DNA of 64,000 nucleotides from Candidatus Endonucleibacter sp. (ex Gigantidas childressi) (GTDB lineage Bacteria; Pseudomonadota; Gammaproteobacteria; Pseudomonadales; Endozoicomonadaceae): NCBI GenBank assembly GCA_030674875.1, contig JASXSU010000002.1, positions 434,001 to 498,000 of the forward strand, read 5' to 3'. Shown piece by piece: positions 56,901 to 64,000 of this stretch (position 1 is its first letter; each line of letters starts with the position of its first letter). The notes under the pieces were generated by a model. It saw only the letters and a program-made list of their open reading frames with translations, ran no database searches and was not told where the DNA came from. The position numbers and the translations under genes were made by a program.

Positions 56901-57144
56901 TAAAGCATGCTTTGATGCTAGAGCAACAGCATTGATTTACGCCATAACAAATAAACATCAAGATTGTGCAAAGCATTTGATTAACGATCGGCGTATAAAT
57001 TTGACTAAAAAGTCTAGAAGCCTTGGCACCCCTTTAATACAAGCCAAAGCGCACAGCCTCACTGATATTATAGGGCTAATAGAAGACAAGAAACGCCTTA
57101 ATACATGCATGGGGTTATTCAATAAAATATTGAAATTTCGATGA
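53998..57144 (+). CDS. Large ankyrin-repeat protein, probably exported
   Basis: The 1048-residue protein has an N-terminal hydrophobic segment (about residues 29-50, YALVLFAWFLIVLPQYTTA). This reads best as a signal peptide, and the in-frame ATG at 54064 may be the real start. Residues 60-450 form a helical region of no family I recognise. Residues 455-630 are a further unknown segment. About eleven to twelve ankyrin repeats fill residues 635-1030 (GNTALAKATIQGHTACVKLL, TPLHNAAYSGNAEC, TPLHYAVNCNNVECARALL, TPLHSAAAFGKVENVKVLL). Ankyrin repeats usually bind proteins and are common in host-directed effectors. From residue 454 to about 150 bases past the stop, the DNA is duplicated at 61438-63377. 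A host-interaction role is inferred. Confidence 0.9.
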   Translation: MNNAFSQCYFCKTGRLLTPIHLMDAFYCLKYALVLFAWFLIVLPQYTTATVNLDLYQYWQSPSASKEGQASSIDDSDYIQLPTVDDYQKLEIHDSFSSIKSQFLSDINTLKELADRFVGKKYDDNIDVFYSNIDNPPEYFQNYLLALYKYTRFHIHHMVKQLEHKQNTNLGEVDQKSYIASVLHLCLNDMDLCPAAIHTRFTHSFMDIEASQTGLPGHIFKVRMTLFRQFIELFMFNEQRSGRLNIPPIMEIHWYNYLYNLFCEKLKLPLIQDQLAEQYAVQNKEADIRKNFLLAAPLFINSRTILQKLAAGWSDHLKALFKEQDILIWKTCVIDSHQPVSDISSLMDSKIFLLVNNWLKTTKENELNFNKIVDEIDFVSYSFRRYQEKVLAWVTNYFYASKANVFTNILNTPERNLHIGTVGNIFFWVFAHQEYLKAGQECTFDTDNHITLKLSHLTLIDLFSQPDATYALLTQALEQTDSPEDISSFFLDPKISEQLCKLQPMVMQALSNQLTDKLASNDPDFETTLLQCICNKLNCSYNKIIYPDTLGWLIGTSLLEPVLLELQKREIDISLVTQSLFSWDISSFSEESTKQLLTPVHCQRLLQQACTLNQVESAYKLLVTGNCDNCTNSLNNTQENLLSIFARSGFLPGLKYLLERDITSLNSQDVNGNTALAKATIQGHTACVKLLLAKKVMTNLKDNLGASPLHHASSGNVECLQMLIDDGANVNEKDNLGCTPLHNAAYSGNAECIIALLAIRGIKVNEQAHGWTPLHYAVNCNNVECARALLNAKDILVNKQNNRGNTALHLAAQHDHSECLSLLTGVKHIDVNQQNNDAWTPMAIAISSNFKASFEILLAANGIQINTHGNSGRSPLHFAAQLPDTAIINMLLAEDQIQVNIKSDYGLTPLHSAAAFGKVENVKVLLQIDGIQINIRNNDGYTPLICAAICGHLACMEALLATNSIKVNKACFDARATALIYAITNKHQDCAKHLINDRRINLTKKSRSLGTPLIQAKAHSLTDIIGLIEDKKRLNTCMGLFNKILKFR

Positions 57145-57300
57145 GAAGCGGTCATTTGTTGGCAACAGGAAAAGCCAGAGAAAGTTGTTCTATACCAAAG
57201 GTCATCAAAAATATTTTATTTTGAGGCTGTTTTTCTGCATTATTGGTTCATGCCAAAAATCACTCTGAACTCACAGCAGAAAACAGACTTATAATTACCT
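55357..57300 (+). repeat. 1.94-kb segmental duplication, copy 1
   Basis: This block, from the HLTLIDLFSQPD coding segment through the stop codon and the 3' flank to TTACCTC, is repeated at 61438-63377 with few differences by eye. The duplicated part covers the unknown segment, all ankyrin repeats and the non-coding tail. Confidence 0.92.
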
Positions 57301-57301
57301 C

Positions 57302-58229
57302 CTATGTACGGGACAAAACATTTAGCAGATCTAAAAAAGTGGTTTTATTATTTTTTGCACAGCTGTTTTTGAGTATCCGTCTAAGCCTATCCAAGCCTAA
57401 TCGAAACAGACTCTTGGCTTGGACGGTAATGCTTGTTCAGCGGCAATTGATTTGCATTCCCATAACACCGGTGCCCTACTCCACGTTACTCTTTGATTGA
57501 TACTAACGCTTCTGCATAGCTTGCCAATGGCAATATTTTTGCTTCGATGTTCCACCACATCGTTGCTTTTAACTCGAATTCTGCACGACAGTTTGTTTTG
57601 GCGTAACCAGTCTAACCATTCGTGTCCTATAAACTCAAGATCTGCCAGAAGGTTATCAATTCTCTTTATGGGAATGAGATTTAGTACAGCTCCATTACCT
57701 ATGCGTTCATAGGTATTGAAGTTTCCTCCTTTTTTATCAAGACACCCCCAAACAATGGGAATTGAGGTTCCTTGCCAAGTAATTGATACCACCAGATAGT
57801 TGACGTTTTTGGAGCCATGCTTCCAGTTGGTTCTATCTATGCATAGGGTAAAGCGATCCATGTCCAGGCAGCTCAGAATCAGCTCACCTAGCTGCTCAAA
57901 ACTGTAGTCATAGTCAGCGAAAAATCGCTTTATATGGCGATAACTGGACTCGCTGCCTGCCTTCGTCTGAAACTCTTCGGCTACACGGTACAAGTTAGTG
58001 GAAAGGCTACGCAGTAAAGCCATTACAAACTGTGCAATGAAGGTTATCCTAGCTTGATGCAGGGGTAAATGAGCCTTAAGCTTCTTGGCCAATGAACTGA
58101 CGTCTTTCATGTTCAACAACCATAAACTATTCAGGGTAAAAGACCGTGCAGACTACCTTGTCTGAGAGTCACGTCTTGCTAAATTATGCCTTGAAATCAA
58201 GGTATTCAGGTTTTTTGTCTCGTACATAG
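57302..58229 (-). mobile_element. ISc copy with both ends and an internal deletion
   Basis: CTATGTACGGGACAAAA (57302) and GTCTCGTACATAG (58229) mark both ends. The transposase starts near 58119 (MLNMKDVSSLAKKLKAHLPL) and reads without MITE-1 through KRFFADYDYSFEQ, MDRFTLCIDRTNWKHG and LLADLEFIGHEWLDW. Compared with 53148-53661, about 255 bp are deleted near 57480, removing the YREK region. It shows the empty MITE-1 site. It is inactive. Confidence 0.88.
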
Positions 58230-58459
58230 AACCTGAACTTAACGTAAAAACCCTCAAGCTACTTTAATTAGATAAATCTTATCGGCCAATACTATACCAC
58301 AGATAACGACAATCCATCATTGCGTACAATTATGCTTGTATTTGCAACAAGCTTCAATATACTACTTGTACTTTTTGAGTGATGTGATTTGATACAGCTT
58401 AATATAGAAAATCTGTCTAGTAAGAATTTAACTAAATATTTAAATTAAAGGATAAGATT
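58230..58459. other. Upstream region of the 307-residue gene
   Basis: AT-rich, no gene. AAAGGA at 58447-58452 is the likely ribosome binding site for the GTG start at 58460. Confidence 0.45.
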
Positions 58460-59383
58460 GTGATTAAAAAGCAGCTATTTATAAAGTTTTTATTTTCTCT
58501 AACCATGCTTGTTATTTTTCGTATAGGTATGGCGACAGGAGGTCTATTGTTACAGTGCGAGAGTATCGCCGAGATTTCTTCATCTCCTAAAGATAATGAT
58601 GCAAATGGTCATTTGTATCCAATCGTAGCAGGCATAAAGGTTGTGTACCAGGAAATGATCGAGGAACACAATGAGAAAGTACCTAATTTAAAAGTACCTA
58701 ATTTAAATGATACTCTCATGAAAATGGCTGCTCTATTGCACAGTCATAATACGCAAGATTCTTTCGCAGTGATTAACCTAATAAAGGAAATAGTTCAATA
58801 TTTCAATCAAGAAGCAAAATATAGTTTTGAGCTGAAGTTCGTTACACATGCTGCCCCTGCTTTTTATACGACATTAACGAACAATAGAGAGATAAAGTGT
58901 TGTTACCCATATGAATCACTACAATATGATAATAATTCACTGCATAAAGGTGTTCATACTAACACACATGAATATATGCAAGATGCACATATAGATCTGG
59001 AAGGTAAAGTTAGGAAACAAGTACATGCTTTGTGTGCACCTGCACAACGTCAGCAATATAAAGCACAAAACACCATTCCTTTTTCTATAGATGTGGATAA
59101 CAATGACTTCAGCGTATTATGTCTTCCCTGTGACATAAAAAGTTATGGTTCTTCTGAACCAGGTGAACCTAGCCATTATGCTGTTTTTATATTCCAGAAT
59201 ATCGTGTATAACAATACATCTGTGAGATTTGTCAGGATCGAAAACACTTCTTTTGAGGGCGGGATTAATACCACCACCAACGCAACATACACCCCAGAAA
59301 GTGATAATATCGTGTGTAACACTACAACTGTGAGACCTGTCAAGATCGAAAACACTTCTATTGAGGGTGGATTAATACAATAA
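58460..59383 (+). CDS. Secreted protein of unknown function, 3' end replaced by IS30a
   Basis: I do not recognise a family. The GTG-started product (307 residues) opens with a signal peptide (basic MIKKQ, then a hydrophobic stretch to about residue 26, RIGMA). The rest is polar with several cysteines. Near the end, two related units, VRFVRIENTSFEGG and VRPVKIENTSIEGG, follow one another. The final codons GGLIQ and the stop come from the IS30a left end at 59366, so the natural C-terminus is lost. The stretch LCLPCDIKSYG...HYAVFIF then VRIENTSFEGG is loosely like YISCHMKEAG...YAAFLF then CRLNIQD...EGG in the IAP-like protein. It may be a distant, truncated member of that N-terminal family. Confidence 0.65.
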   Translation: MIKKQLFIKFLFSLTMLVIFRIGMATGGLLLQCESIAEISSSPKDNDANGHLYPIVAGIKVVYQEMIEEHNEKVPNLKVPNLNDTLMKMAALLHSHNTQDSFAVINLIKEIVQYFNQEAKYSFELKFVTHAAPAFYTTLTNNREIKCCYPYESLQYDNNSLHKGVHTNTHEYMQDAHIDLEGKVRKQVHALCAPAQRQQYKAQNTIPFSIDVDNNDFSVLCLPCDIKSYGSSEPGEPSHYAVFIFQNIVYNNTSVRFVRIENTSFEGGINTTTNATYTPESDNIVCNTTTVRPVKIENTSIEGGLIQ

Positions 59384-60192
59384 GTGCAATTGACTGAAAT
59401 TTTATAGGTGAGCCAGCTGCCGGTATATCTGTAGCTCTCACACTAAAAATGGAAGCCAAGAATGAGTACTCAAACCAGGCAATACAAGCAGCTGACTCAA
59501 GAGCAACGGTATCAGAAAAGGTGGTAAGCGTAAGGATGGACGTATCACTATCCCAGACCGCGTCGATATTTCCGATCGGCCCGCAGTTGTTGATCTGAGG
59601 TCTCGTCTAGGCGATTGGGAGGGTGATACGATTTATGGACGACGCCCATCTGGCGACCCTTGTAGACCGCAAGAGTCAGTTAACTTTAATAGGAAAAGTT
59701 GATACAAAACACTCCGCAGTTTTTGCTGAAAGTATGATCAAGCTTCTGAATCTGGTGTCATCGGTCTGCACAATCACTCTCGATAATGTGGTGAGTTTGC
59801 AGCCCATGAAAAGGTAGCAAAAGCAATGAATGCAGATATCTACTTTGCCAAGCCTTATGCTAATTATCAGCGGGGAACTAACGAAAAGACCAATGGCATC
59901 ATTAGGAGAACCTGGCCTAAAAAAATGGCGCTGAGCCATCTGACAGAAGACGATGTGAGGACAATGGAAATGTTGATCAATACCATGCCTAGGAAGGTTT
60001 TATACCCAAAGGATTTCAAGTTGCTACTAGGCGGCAAGTAAGAGAAGTCCCATGAGCCTACGAGTAGTAGGTGATCGGGGTGAGCGAGCGCAGCCAACAA
60101 CGTAGCAGATTGAAAGGCGACGGGTATAGGAAGGTGGACACCACTCGAAGTCTACACAGGACAGTCGATTACACTTATTGCTTGAATCAAGC
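59366..60192 (+). mobile_element. IS30a copy with internal deletion and MITE-1
   Basis: The left end is at 59366 (GGTGGATT, one change) and the right end at 60192. About 390 bp of the transposase N-terminal half are deleted near 59515. What remains includes GKVDTKHS, NADIYFAKPYANYQRGTNEK and RTWPKKMALSHLTEDDV. MITE-1 at 60003-60126 splits the 3' end. As at 46452, the right end lies 30 bases before an exported protein gene. Confidence 0.9.
60003..60126 (+). repeat. MITE-1 copy inside IS30a
   Basis: A 124-bp element from TACCCAAAGG to CGACGGGTA with TA on both sides, at the same IS30a position as 8188-8310. This is the clearest case for reading ends and target duplication. Confidence 0.92.
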
Positions 60193-60222
60193 AGTCACAC
60201 ACTATACTGGAGTATATTGACC

Positions 60223-63219
60223 ATGAAAAGAGCCTTGTCAAAAATGATGCTTTATGCTTTCATCATTTTCTGTATTCCTCAACGAGGAATGGCTATGCTA
60301 GGCTCCATAGATGAAAATATGCCAGATCACTGGGTGCCAATTAATAAGAATATCAAGATAATAGTGCCAATAACTCTACCTGAAAGTGAGATTGGTACGA
60401 TGGTTGATCTTAAAGTGGAAAATGGCCTCACGGAACTATATAGATTTGTATATGGAGATAGTGAGAATCAAGAGGAAATCCAGAAGACGGAATTAAGTAA
60501 AAAAATTGATACAATTAACAAGGATAATACATATCCGGTAATAGTGAACAGCATTGATAATGAGCAATACTGTCACTTAGTTATTAAAGAACCAGGCCAA
60601 GAGTGTTTAGAACTATATACTCTTGACACTAAACTAACGAAAAGTTCTGCTTGTGTGCAAAACACATTATTATCAAAAGAAATACTCCCATCTATTGCGC
60701 TGAAAAAAAATATAATAACTGAGGATAGGGCTGATGGTTTGTTTGATATCAAACATTGTTCAAAAGAGCTATTAAAAAAGTATCATCCTACTTTGATAGA
60801 AAACAATAAAGATACATGCTTCATATTATATATTTTATGCCATATGAAAGAAACTGGTGCTAATGATGATTCCTGCCCTTTATATGCAGCCTTTTTATTT
60901 ATAAAGAAAAACGCTGATTCACTTGAGTCTCTTTGTCGACTAAATATACAAGATGGCAGCAATGATATTGATGAATATGAAGATGGCGGGGCAGAAGGAG
61001 GTGATACGTTATATAGTCAGCGAGTATCTGGAACTACTATAGATATATTACAGGATGGTAGGGTAAGGCTTAACTGTGGTGGTCAATGCCATATTGAATG
61101 CATACAGTCTCCGTCTATAAAAGCAGCCTGTTGGGATTATACTATGAATCACATAAAGAAACATAAGTATAATTCCTGTTTTATTGATCACAATTCAGAT
61201 AAGCCGTATGCTTTCGCAGTTTATATGTCCATGAGTCATATAATTACCGTTCAAAATTGCAAACAAATCCTTGAGTGTCCACCAAGTACTGACGCATTGT
61301 CCGAAATAACCGGTGGGAAAATTTCTGACATAGCACAGGCGACAAGGAGGATCCTAAATATTGCAAAAAATGAAGAGCTCAAAAGAGTAGCTGATTTAGA
61401 AGACCAAAGATTTGCTAATGTGGAAGCCAAAAGAGTAGATCACTTAACCTTAATTGACGTATTTAGTCAGCCAGACACAACCTCCGCCCTCCTGACCCAG
61501 GCACTGGAGCGGACTGACAGCCCAGAGGATATTTCCTCGTTTTTTCTAGACCCTAAAATTAGCGAACAACTCTGTAAATTGGAGCCCATGGTGATGCAAG
61601 CGCTTAGCAATCAACTAACAGGTAAATTAGCTAGCAATGGCCCCGATTTCGAAACAACATTATTACAGTGTATATGCAATAAACTAAACTGCTCATATAA
61701 CAAAAAGATTAACCCAGATCCCCTCAGATGGCTGATAGGTACATCGTTGTTGGAACCGGTCTTATTAGAACTCCAGAAACGTGAAATAGATATTTCTTTG
61801 GTTACACAGAGCCTGTTCAGCTGGGATATTTCATCTTTCTCAGAAGAAAGTACAAAACAACTGCTAACACCTGTGGACTGCCAGCGGTTATTACAACAGG
61901 CATGTACTCTAAATCAAGTGGAATCAGCGTATAAACTCCTATTAACAGGAAAATGCGACAATTGCACTAACTCTTTAGATAATACACAAGAAAACCTTCT
62001 ATCTATCTTTGCTAGATCTGGTTTTTTGCTTGGTATGGAATACCTATTGGAAAGAGATATAGCAAGTATTAATTGTCAAGATGTAAATGGTAATACAGCC
62101 CTGGCCAATGCCTCGATAACAGGCCATACAGCGTGTGTTAAGCTATTATTAGCCAAAAAAGTCATGACTCATGCGAAGGATAACCACGGCGCCTCGCCAC
62201 TTCATCATGCCTCATCCGGCAATGTAGAGTGCCTTCAAATGTTGATTGACGACGGCGCTAATGTCAATGAGAAAGATAACTTCGGCTGGACACCACTGCA
62301 CAATGCTGCCTCTTCTGGCAACGCAGAGTGCATCATTGCGTTATTGGCTATACGAGGCATTAAGGTTAATGAGCAGGCTCATGGCTGGACTCCCTTGCAC
62401 TATGCGGTCAATTGCAACAACGTAGAATGTGCCAGAGCGTTACTGAATGCAAAGGATATTCTAGTCAACAAGAAAAATAATAGAGGTAATACTGTTCTGC
62501 ACCTTGCCGCCCAATATGACTATTCAGAGTGCCTTTCTTTGTTAACGAGTGTAAAGCATATTGATGTAAACCAGCAAAACAATGACGGCTGGACACCCAT
62601 GGCCATTGCAATATCATCAAACTTTAAAGCGTCTTTTGAGATACTTCTCGCTGCCAATGGAATTCAGATCAATACGCGTGGTAACAGTGGCTGCTCGCCC
62701 TTGCATTTTGCAGCCCAATTACCAGACACAGCGATAATCAATATGTTATTGGCCGAAGATCAAAGTCAGGTCAATATAAAGAGTGACTATGGCCTCACCC
62801 CCCTACACATCGCCGCCGCATTTGGAAAGGTAGAGAATGTTAAGGTGTTATTGCAGATAGATGGTATTCAGATCAATATTCGTAATAATCATGGCTACAC
62901 ACCCTTGATCTGCGCTGCGATCAATGGTCACTTAGCGTGTATGAAGACGCTACTAGCCACAAATAGCATTAAGGTGAATAAAGCATGCTTTGATGCTAAA
63001 GCAACAGCATTGATTTACGCCATAATAAATAAACATCAAGATTGTGCAAAGCATTTGATTAACGATCGGCGTATAAACTTGACTAAAAAGTCTAGAAGCT
63101 TGGGCACCCCTTTAATGCAAGCCAAAGCGCACAGCCTCACTGATATTATAGAGCTAATAGAAGACAAGGAACTCCTTAATACATTCATGGAATCATTCAA
63201 TAAAATATTGAAATTTTGA
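60223..63219 (+). CDS. Chimeric secreted ankyrin protein
   Basis: The start at 60223 is set by the same TGGAG-containing leader as the IAP-like gene, giving 998 residues. Residues 1 to about 390 (signal peptide ending RGMA plus the unknown module) are close to the N-terminal half of the IAP-like protein at 46483, with a six-residue gap and scattered changes. A short charged linker (LKRVADLEDQRFANVEAKRV) follows. From about residue 405 (HLTLIDVFSQPD) to the end, the protein is close to residues 454-1048 of the ankyrin protein at 53998, including eleven to twelve repeats (about 585-980). BIR and RING domains are absent. The frame is intact throughout, so the fusion is probably expressed. Function is unknown. 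A host-directed adaptor is inferred. Confidence 0.92.
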   Translation: MKRALSKMMLYAFIIFCIPQRGMAMLGSIDENMPDHWVPINKNIKIIVPITLPESEIGTMVDLKVENGLTELYRFVYGDSENQEEIQKTELSKKIDTINKDNTYPVIVNSIDNEQYCHLVIKEPGQECLELYTLDTKLTKSSACVQNTLLSKEILPSIALKKNIITEDRADGLFDIKHCSKELLKKYHPTLIENNKDTCFILYILCHMKETGANDDSCPLYAAFLFIKKNADSLESLCRLNIQDGSNDIDEYEDGGAEGGDTLYSQRVSGTTIDILQDGRVRLNCGGQCHIECIQSPSIKAACWDYTMNHIKKHKYNSCFIDHNSDKPYAFAVYMSMSHIITVQNCKQILECPPSTDALSEITGGKISDIAQATRRILNIAKNEELKRVADLEDQRFANVEAKRVDHLTLIDVFSQPDTTSALLTQALERTDSPEDISSFFLDPKISEQLCKLEPMVMQALSNQLTGKLASNGPDFETTLLQCICNKLNCSYNKKINPDPLRWLIGTSLLEPVLLELQKREIDISLVTQSLFSWDISSFSEESTKQLLTPVDCQRLLQQACTLNQVESAYKLLLTGKCDNCTNSLDNTQENLLSIFARSGFLLGMEYLLERDIASINCQDVNGNTALANASITGHTACVKLLLAKKVMTHAKDNHGASPLHHASSGNVECLQMLIDDGANVNEKDNFGWTPLHNAASSGNAECIIALLAIRGIKVNEQAHGWTPLHYAVNCNNVECARALLNAKDILVNKKNNRGNTVLHLAAQYDYSECLSLLTSVKHIDVNQQNNDGWTPMAIAISSNFKASFEILLAANGIQINTRGNSGCSPLHFAAQLPDTAIINMLLAEDQSQVNIKSDYGLTPLHIAAAFGKVENVKVLLQIDGIQINIRNNHGYTPLICAAINGHLACMKTLLATNSIKVNKACFDAKATALIYAIINKHQDCAKHLINDRRINLTKKSRSLGTPLMQAKAHSLTDIIELIEDKELLNTFMESFNKILKF

Positions 63220-63377
63220 TGAAAAGCGGTCATTTGTTGGCAACAGGAAAAGCCAGAGAAAGCTGCTCTATACCCAAGGTGATCAAAAATATTTTATTTT
63301 GAGGCTGTTTTCTGCATTATTGGTTCATGCCAAAAATCATTCTGAACTCACAGCAAAAAACAGACTTATAGTTACCT
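61438..63377 (+). repeat. 1.94-kb segmental duplication, copy 2
   Basis: Second copy of 55357-57300, including the 3' flank ending GTTACCTC. Differences are scattered substitutions; reading frames agree. The left boundary is inside the chimeric gene near 61438. Confidence 0.92.
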
Positions 63378-63386
63378 CATAAGAAA

Positions 63387-63683
63387 ATGCGTAATGTCCG
63401 AAAGTGCACCATCATTAAGGCGGTATTGCTGAATTCGGAAGATTGGCCTGTGCTTACTATTTCTAAAGCTTTGAGAAATAGTGAATCGAGCATAAACCGT
63501 TACCTGAATTATTACCTGAAAAAGGAAAAGCCTTGAGAACCACATTGCCAGAAAAAAAGGTGTGCTTTTCATGGATATTTCACCAGACGCAGGCGACCTA
63601 AACAACCTCAGGGTGAATAAAAAAGCCTCTTGCATTGAGGTGACAACTATGCCAGCACAGGAGGCGATCGCATATATTAAATA
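63387..63683 (+). pseudogene. IS630-like transposase relic
   Basis: ATG 63387 opens a 49-residue frame (IIKAVLLNSEDWPVLTISKA, then NSESSINRYLNYYLKKEK) like the helix-turn-helix start of IS630-family transposases. After the stop, VLFMDI and, in another frame, HQTQAT..TSG.IKK recall the catalytic VLFMDxVHPTQATK segment. The middle is deleted. IS630 elements duplicate TA, the same target as MITE-1. Confidence 0.6.
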
Positions 63684-63822
63684 GAGACCTTTGCACGAGC
63701 CGTAATTTTGTTAGTCGGTGAGGAAAACACGCACTAAAATAGATGATTTATGCTTGTAAATGATCGATTTAGTACGTTTTTAAAGAAGCCAGCTGGCAAA
63801 AGAACAATCGTGCAAAGGTCTC
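63684..63822 (+). repeat. MITE-2 copy 3
   Basis: A 139-bp copy with ends GAGACCTTTGCACGA / TCGTGCAAAGGTCTC and AAATA duplicated on both sides. Confidence 0.92.
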
Positions 63823-63900
63823 AAATAGTACTATTACACAGAATCATGTACAAATTAAAAATTATATTGGCTGTTAAATTGATTTTAAATAACCATAAAT

Positions 63901-63924
63901 AAAGGCACCTTAAAAGGTGCCTTT
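63901..63924. terminator. Intrinsic terminator hairpin
   Basis: AAAGGCACCTT and AAGGTGCCTTT pair perfectly with a two-base loop. T-rich and A-rich flanks allow function in either direction. No intact gene in the window ends here, so it may serve a minus-strand gene beyond the window edge. Confidence 0.65.
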
Positions 63925-63929
63925 AATTA

Positions 63930-64000
63930 TGCCAGATTCCATTGAAGATGTGAGATTAACTTCTCTTGCTCACCTACATCACCATACTACTCGTACACTA
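63930..64000 (-). repeat. Possible diverged MITE-1 piece at the window end
   Basis: CTCTTGCTCACC..CATCACC..TACTACTCGTA resembles the MITE-1 block CGCTCGCTCACC..GATCACCTACTACTCGTAGG. It is cut by the window end and too diverged to define. Confidence 0.35.

Noticed and set aside
55905-57090. Ankyrin repeats as a DNA tandem repeat or CRISPR
   Set aside because: Units are about 99 bp, diverged and in frame as protein repeats. No short identical repeats with spacers occur anywhere in the window.
60178-60222. Longer start for the chimeric protein
   Set aside because: The extra 15 codons lie in the IS30a end and leader and would bury the signal peptide.

Overview
The window looks like the chromosome of a host-associated gammaproteobacterium that is eroding and full of mobile elements. 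A complete gammaproteobacterial division and cell-wall (dcw) cluster sits among degraded insertion sequences, pseudogenes and large, AT-rich, eukaryote-like genes. One gene encodes two BIR domains and a RING finger, the architecture of animal inhibitor-of-apoptosis proteins (IAPs). From memory, IAP-like genes in bacteria are known from Candidatus Endonucleobacter (also spelled Endonucleibacter), the intranuclear parasite of deep-sea mussels in the Endozoicomonadaceae. That organism or a close relative is my best guess. This is inference, not a search result.

Layout. 1-1.4 kb: ssb and IS debris. 1.9-3.1 kb: bamD and yacG. 3.0-4.3 kb: a kinase-like unknown on the minus strand. 5.1-31.1 kb, minus strand: rsmI, rnpB, then mraZ-rsmH-ftsL-ftsI-murE-murF-mraY-murD-ftsW-murG-murC-ddlB-ftsQ-ftsA-ftsZ-lpxC, an M23 peptidase, and secA. 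A sigma70-type promoter and four TGG boxes at 10-bp spacing precede mraZ. 31.1-32.7 kb: nested IS debris. 32.8-42.2 kb: a segment flanked by direct repeats that holds intact nnrS and an RND efflux pair beside relics of frsA, proB, yfcC, plsC and ycjX. 43.0-44.1 kb: ald. 44.5-64 kb: accessory DNA with an IAP-like gene, a UbiB/ABC1-type kinase with NLS-like basic clusters, an ankyrin protein, a truncated secreted protein and an ankyrin chimera, each separated by IS remnants.

Mobile DNA. IS30a is an IS30-family element of about 1066 bp with ends GCTGGATT. IS30b is a second, more degraded IS30-type element. ISc is an IS4-family element with ends CTATGTACG. MITE-1 is 124 bp with TA target duplications and is nested at the same site in two copies of IS30a and in two copies of ISc. 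MITE-2 is about 139 bp with ends GAGACCTTTGCACGA and 5-bp target duplications in three copies. Relics of IS5-like and IS630-like transposases are also present.

How it fits together. The division and wall genes are intact and tightly packed, so the cell probably makes peptidoglycan and lipid A and divides by FtsZ. Around that core, metabolic genes are decaying. The candidate host-interaction genes appear to be assembled from modules: the secreted N-terminal half of the IAP-like protein recurs at 60.2-61.4 kb, where it is joined to a copy of the ankyrin half of the 54-57 kb protein.
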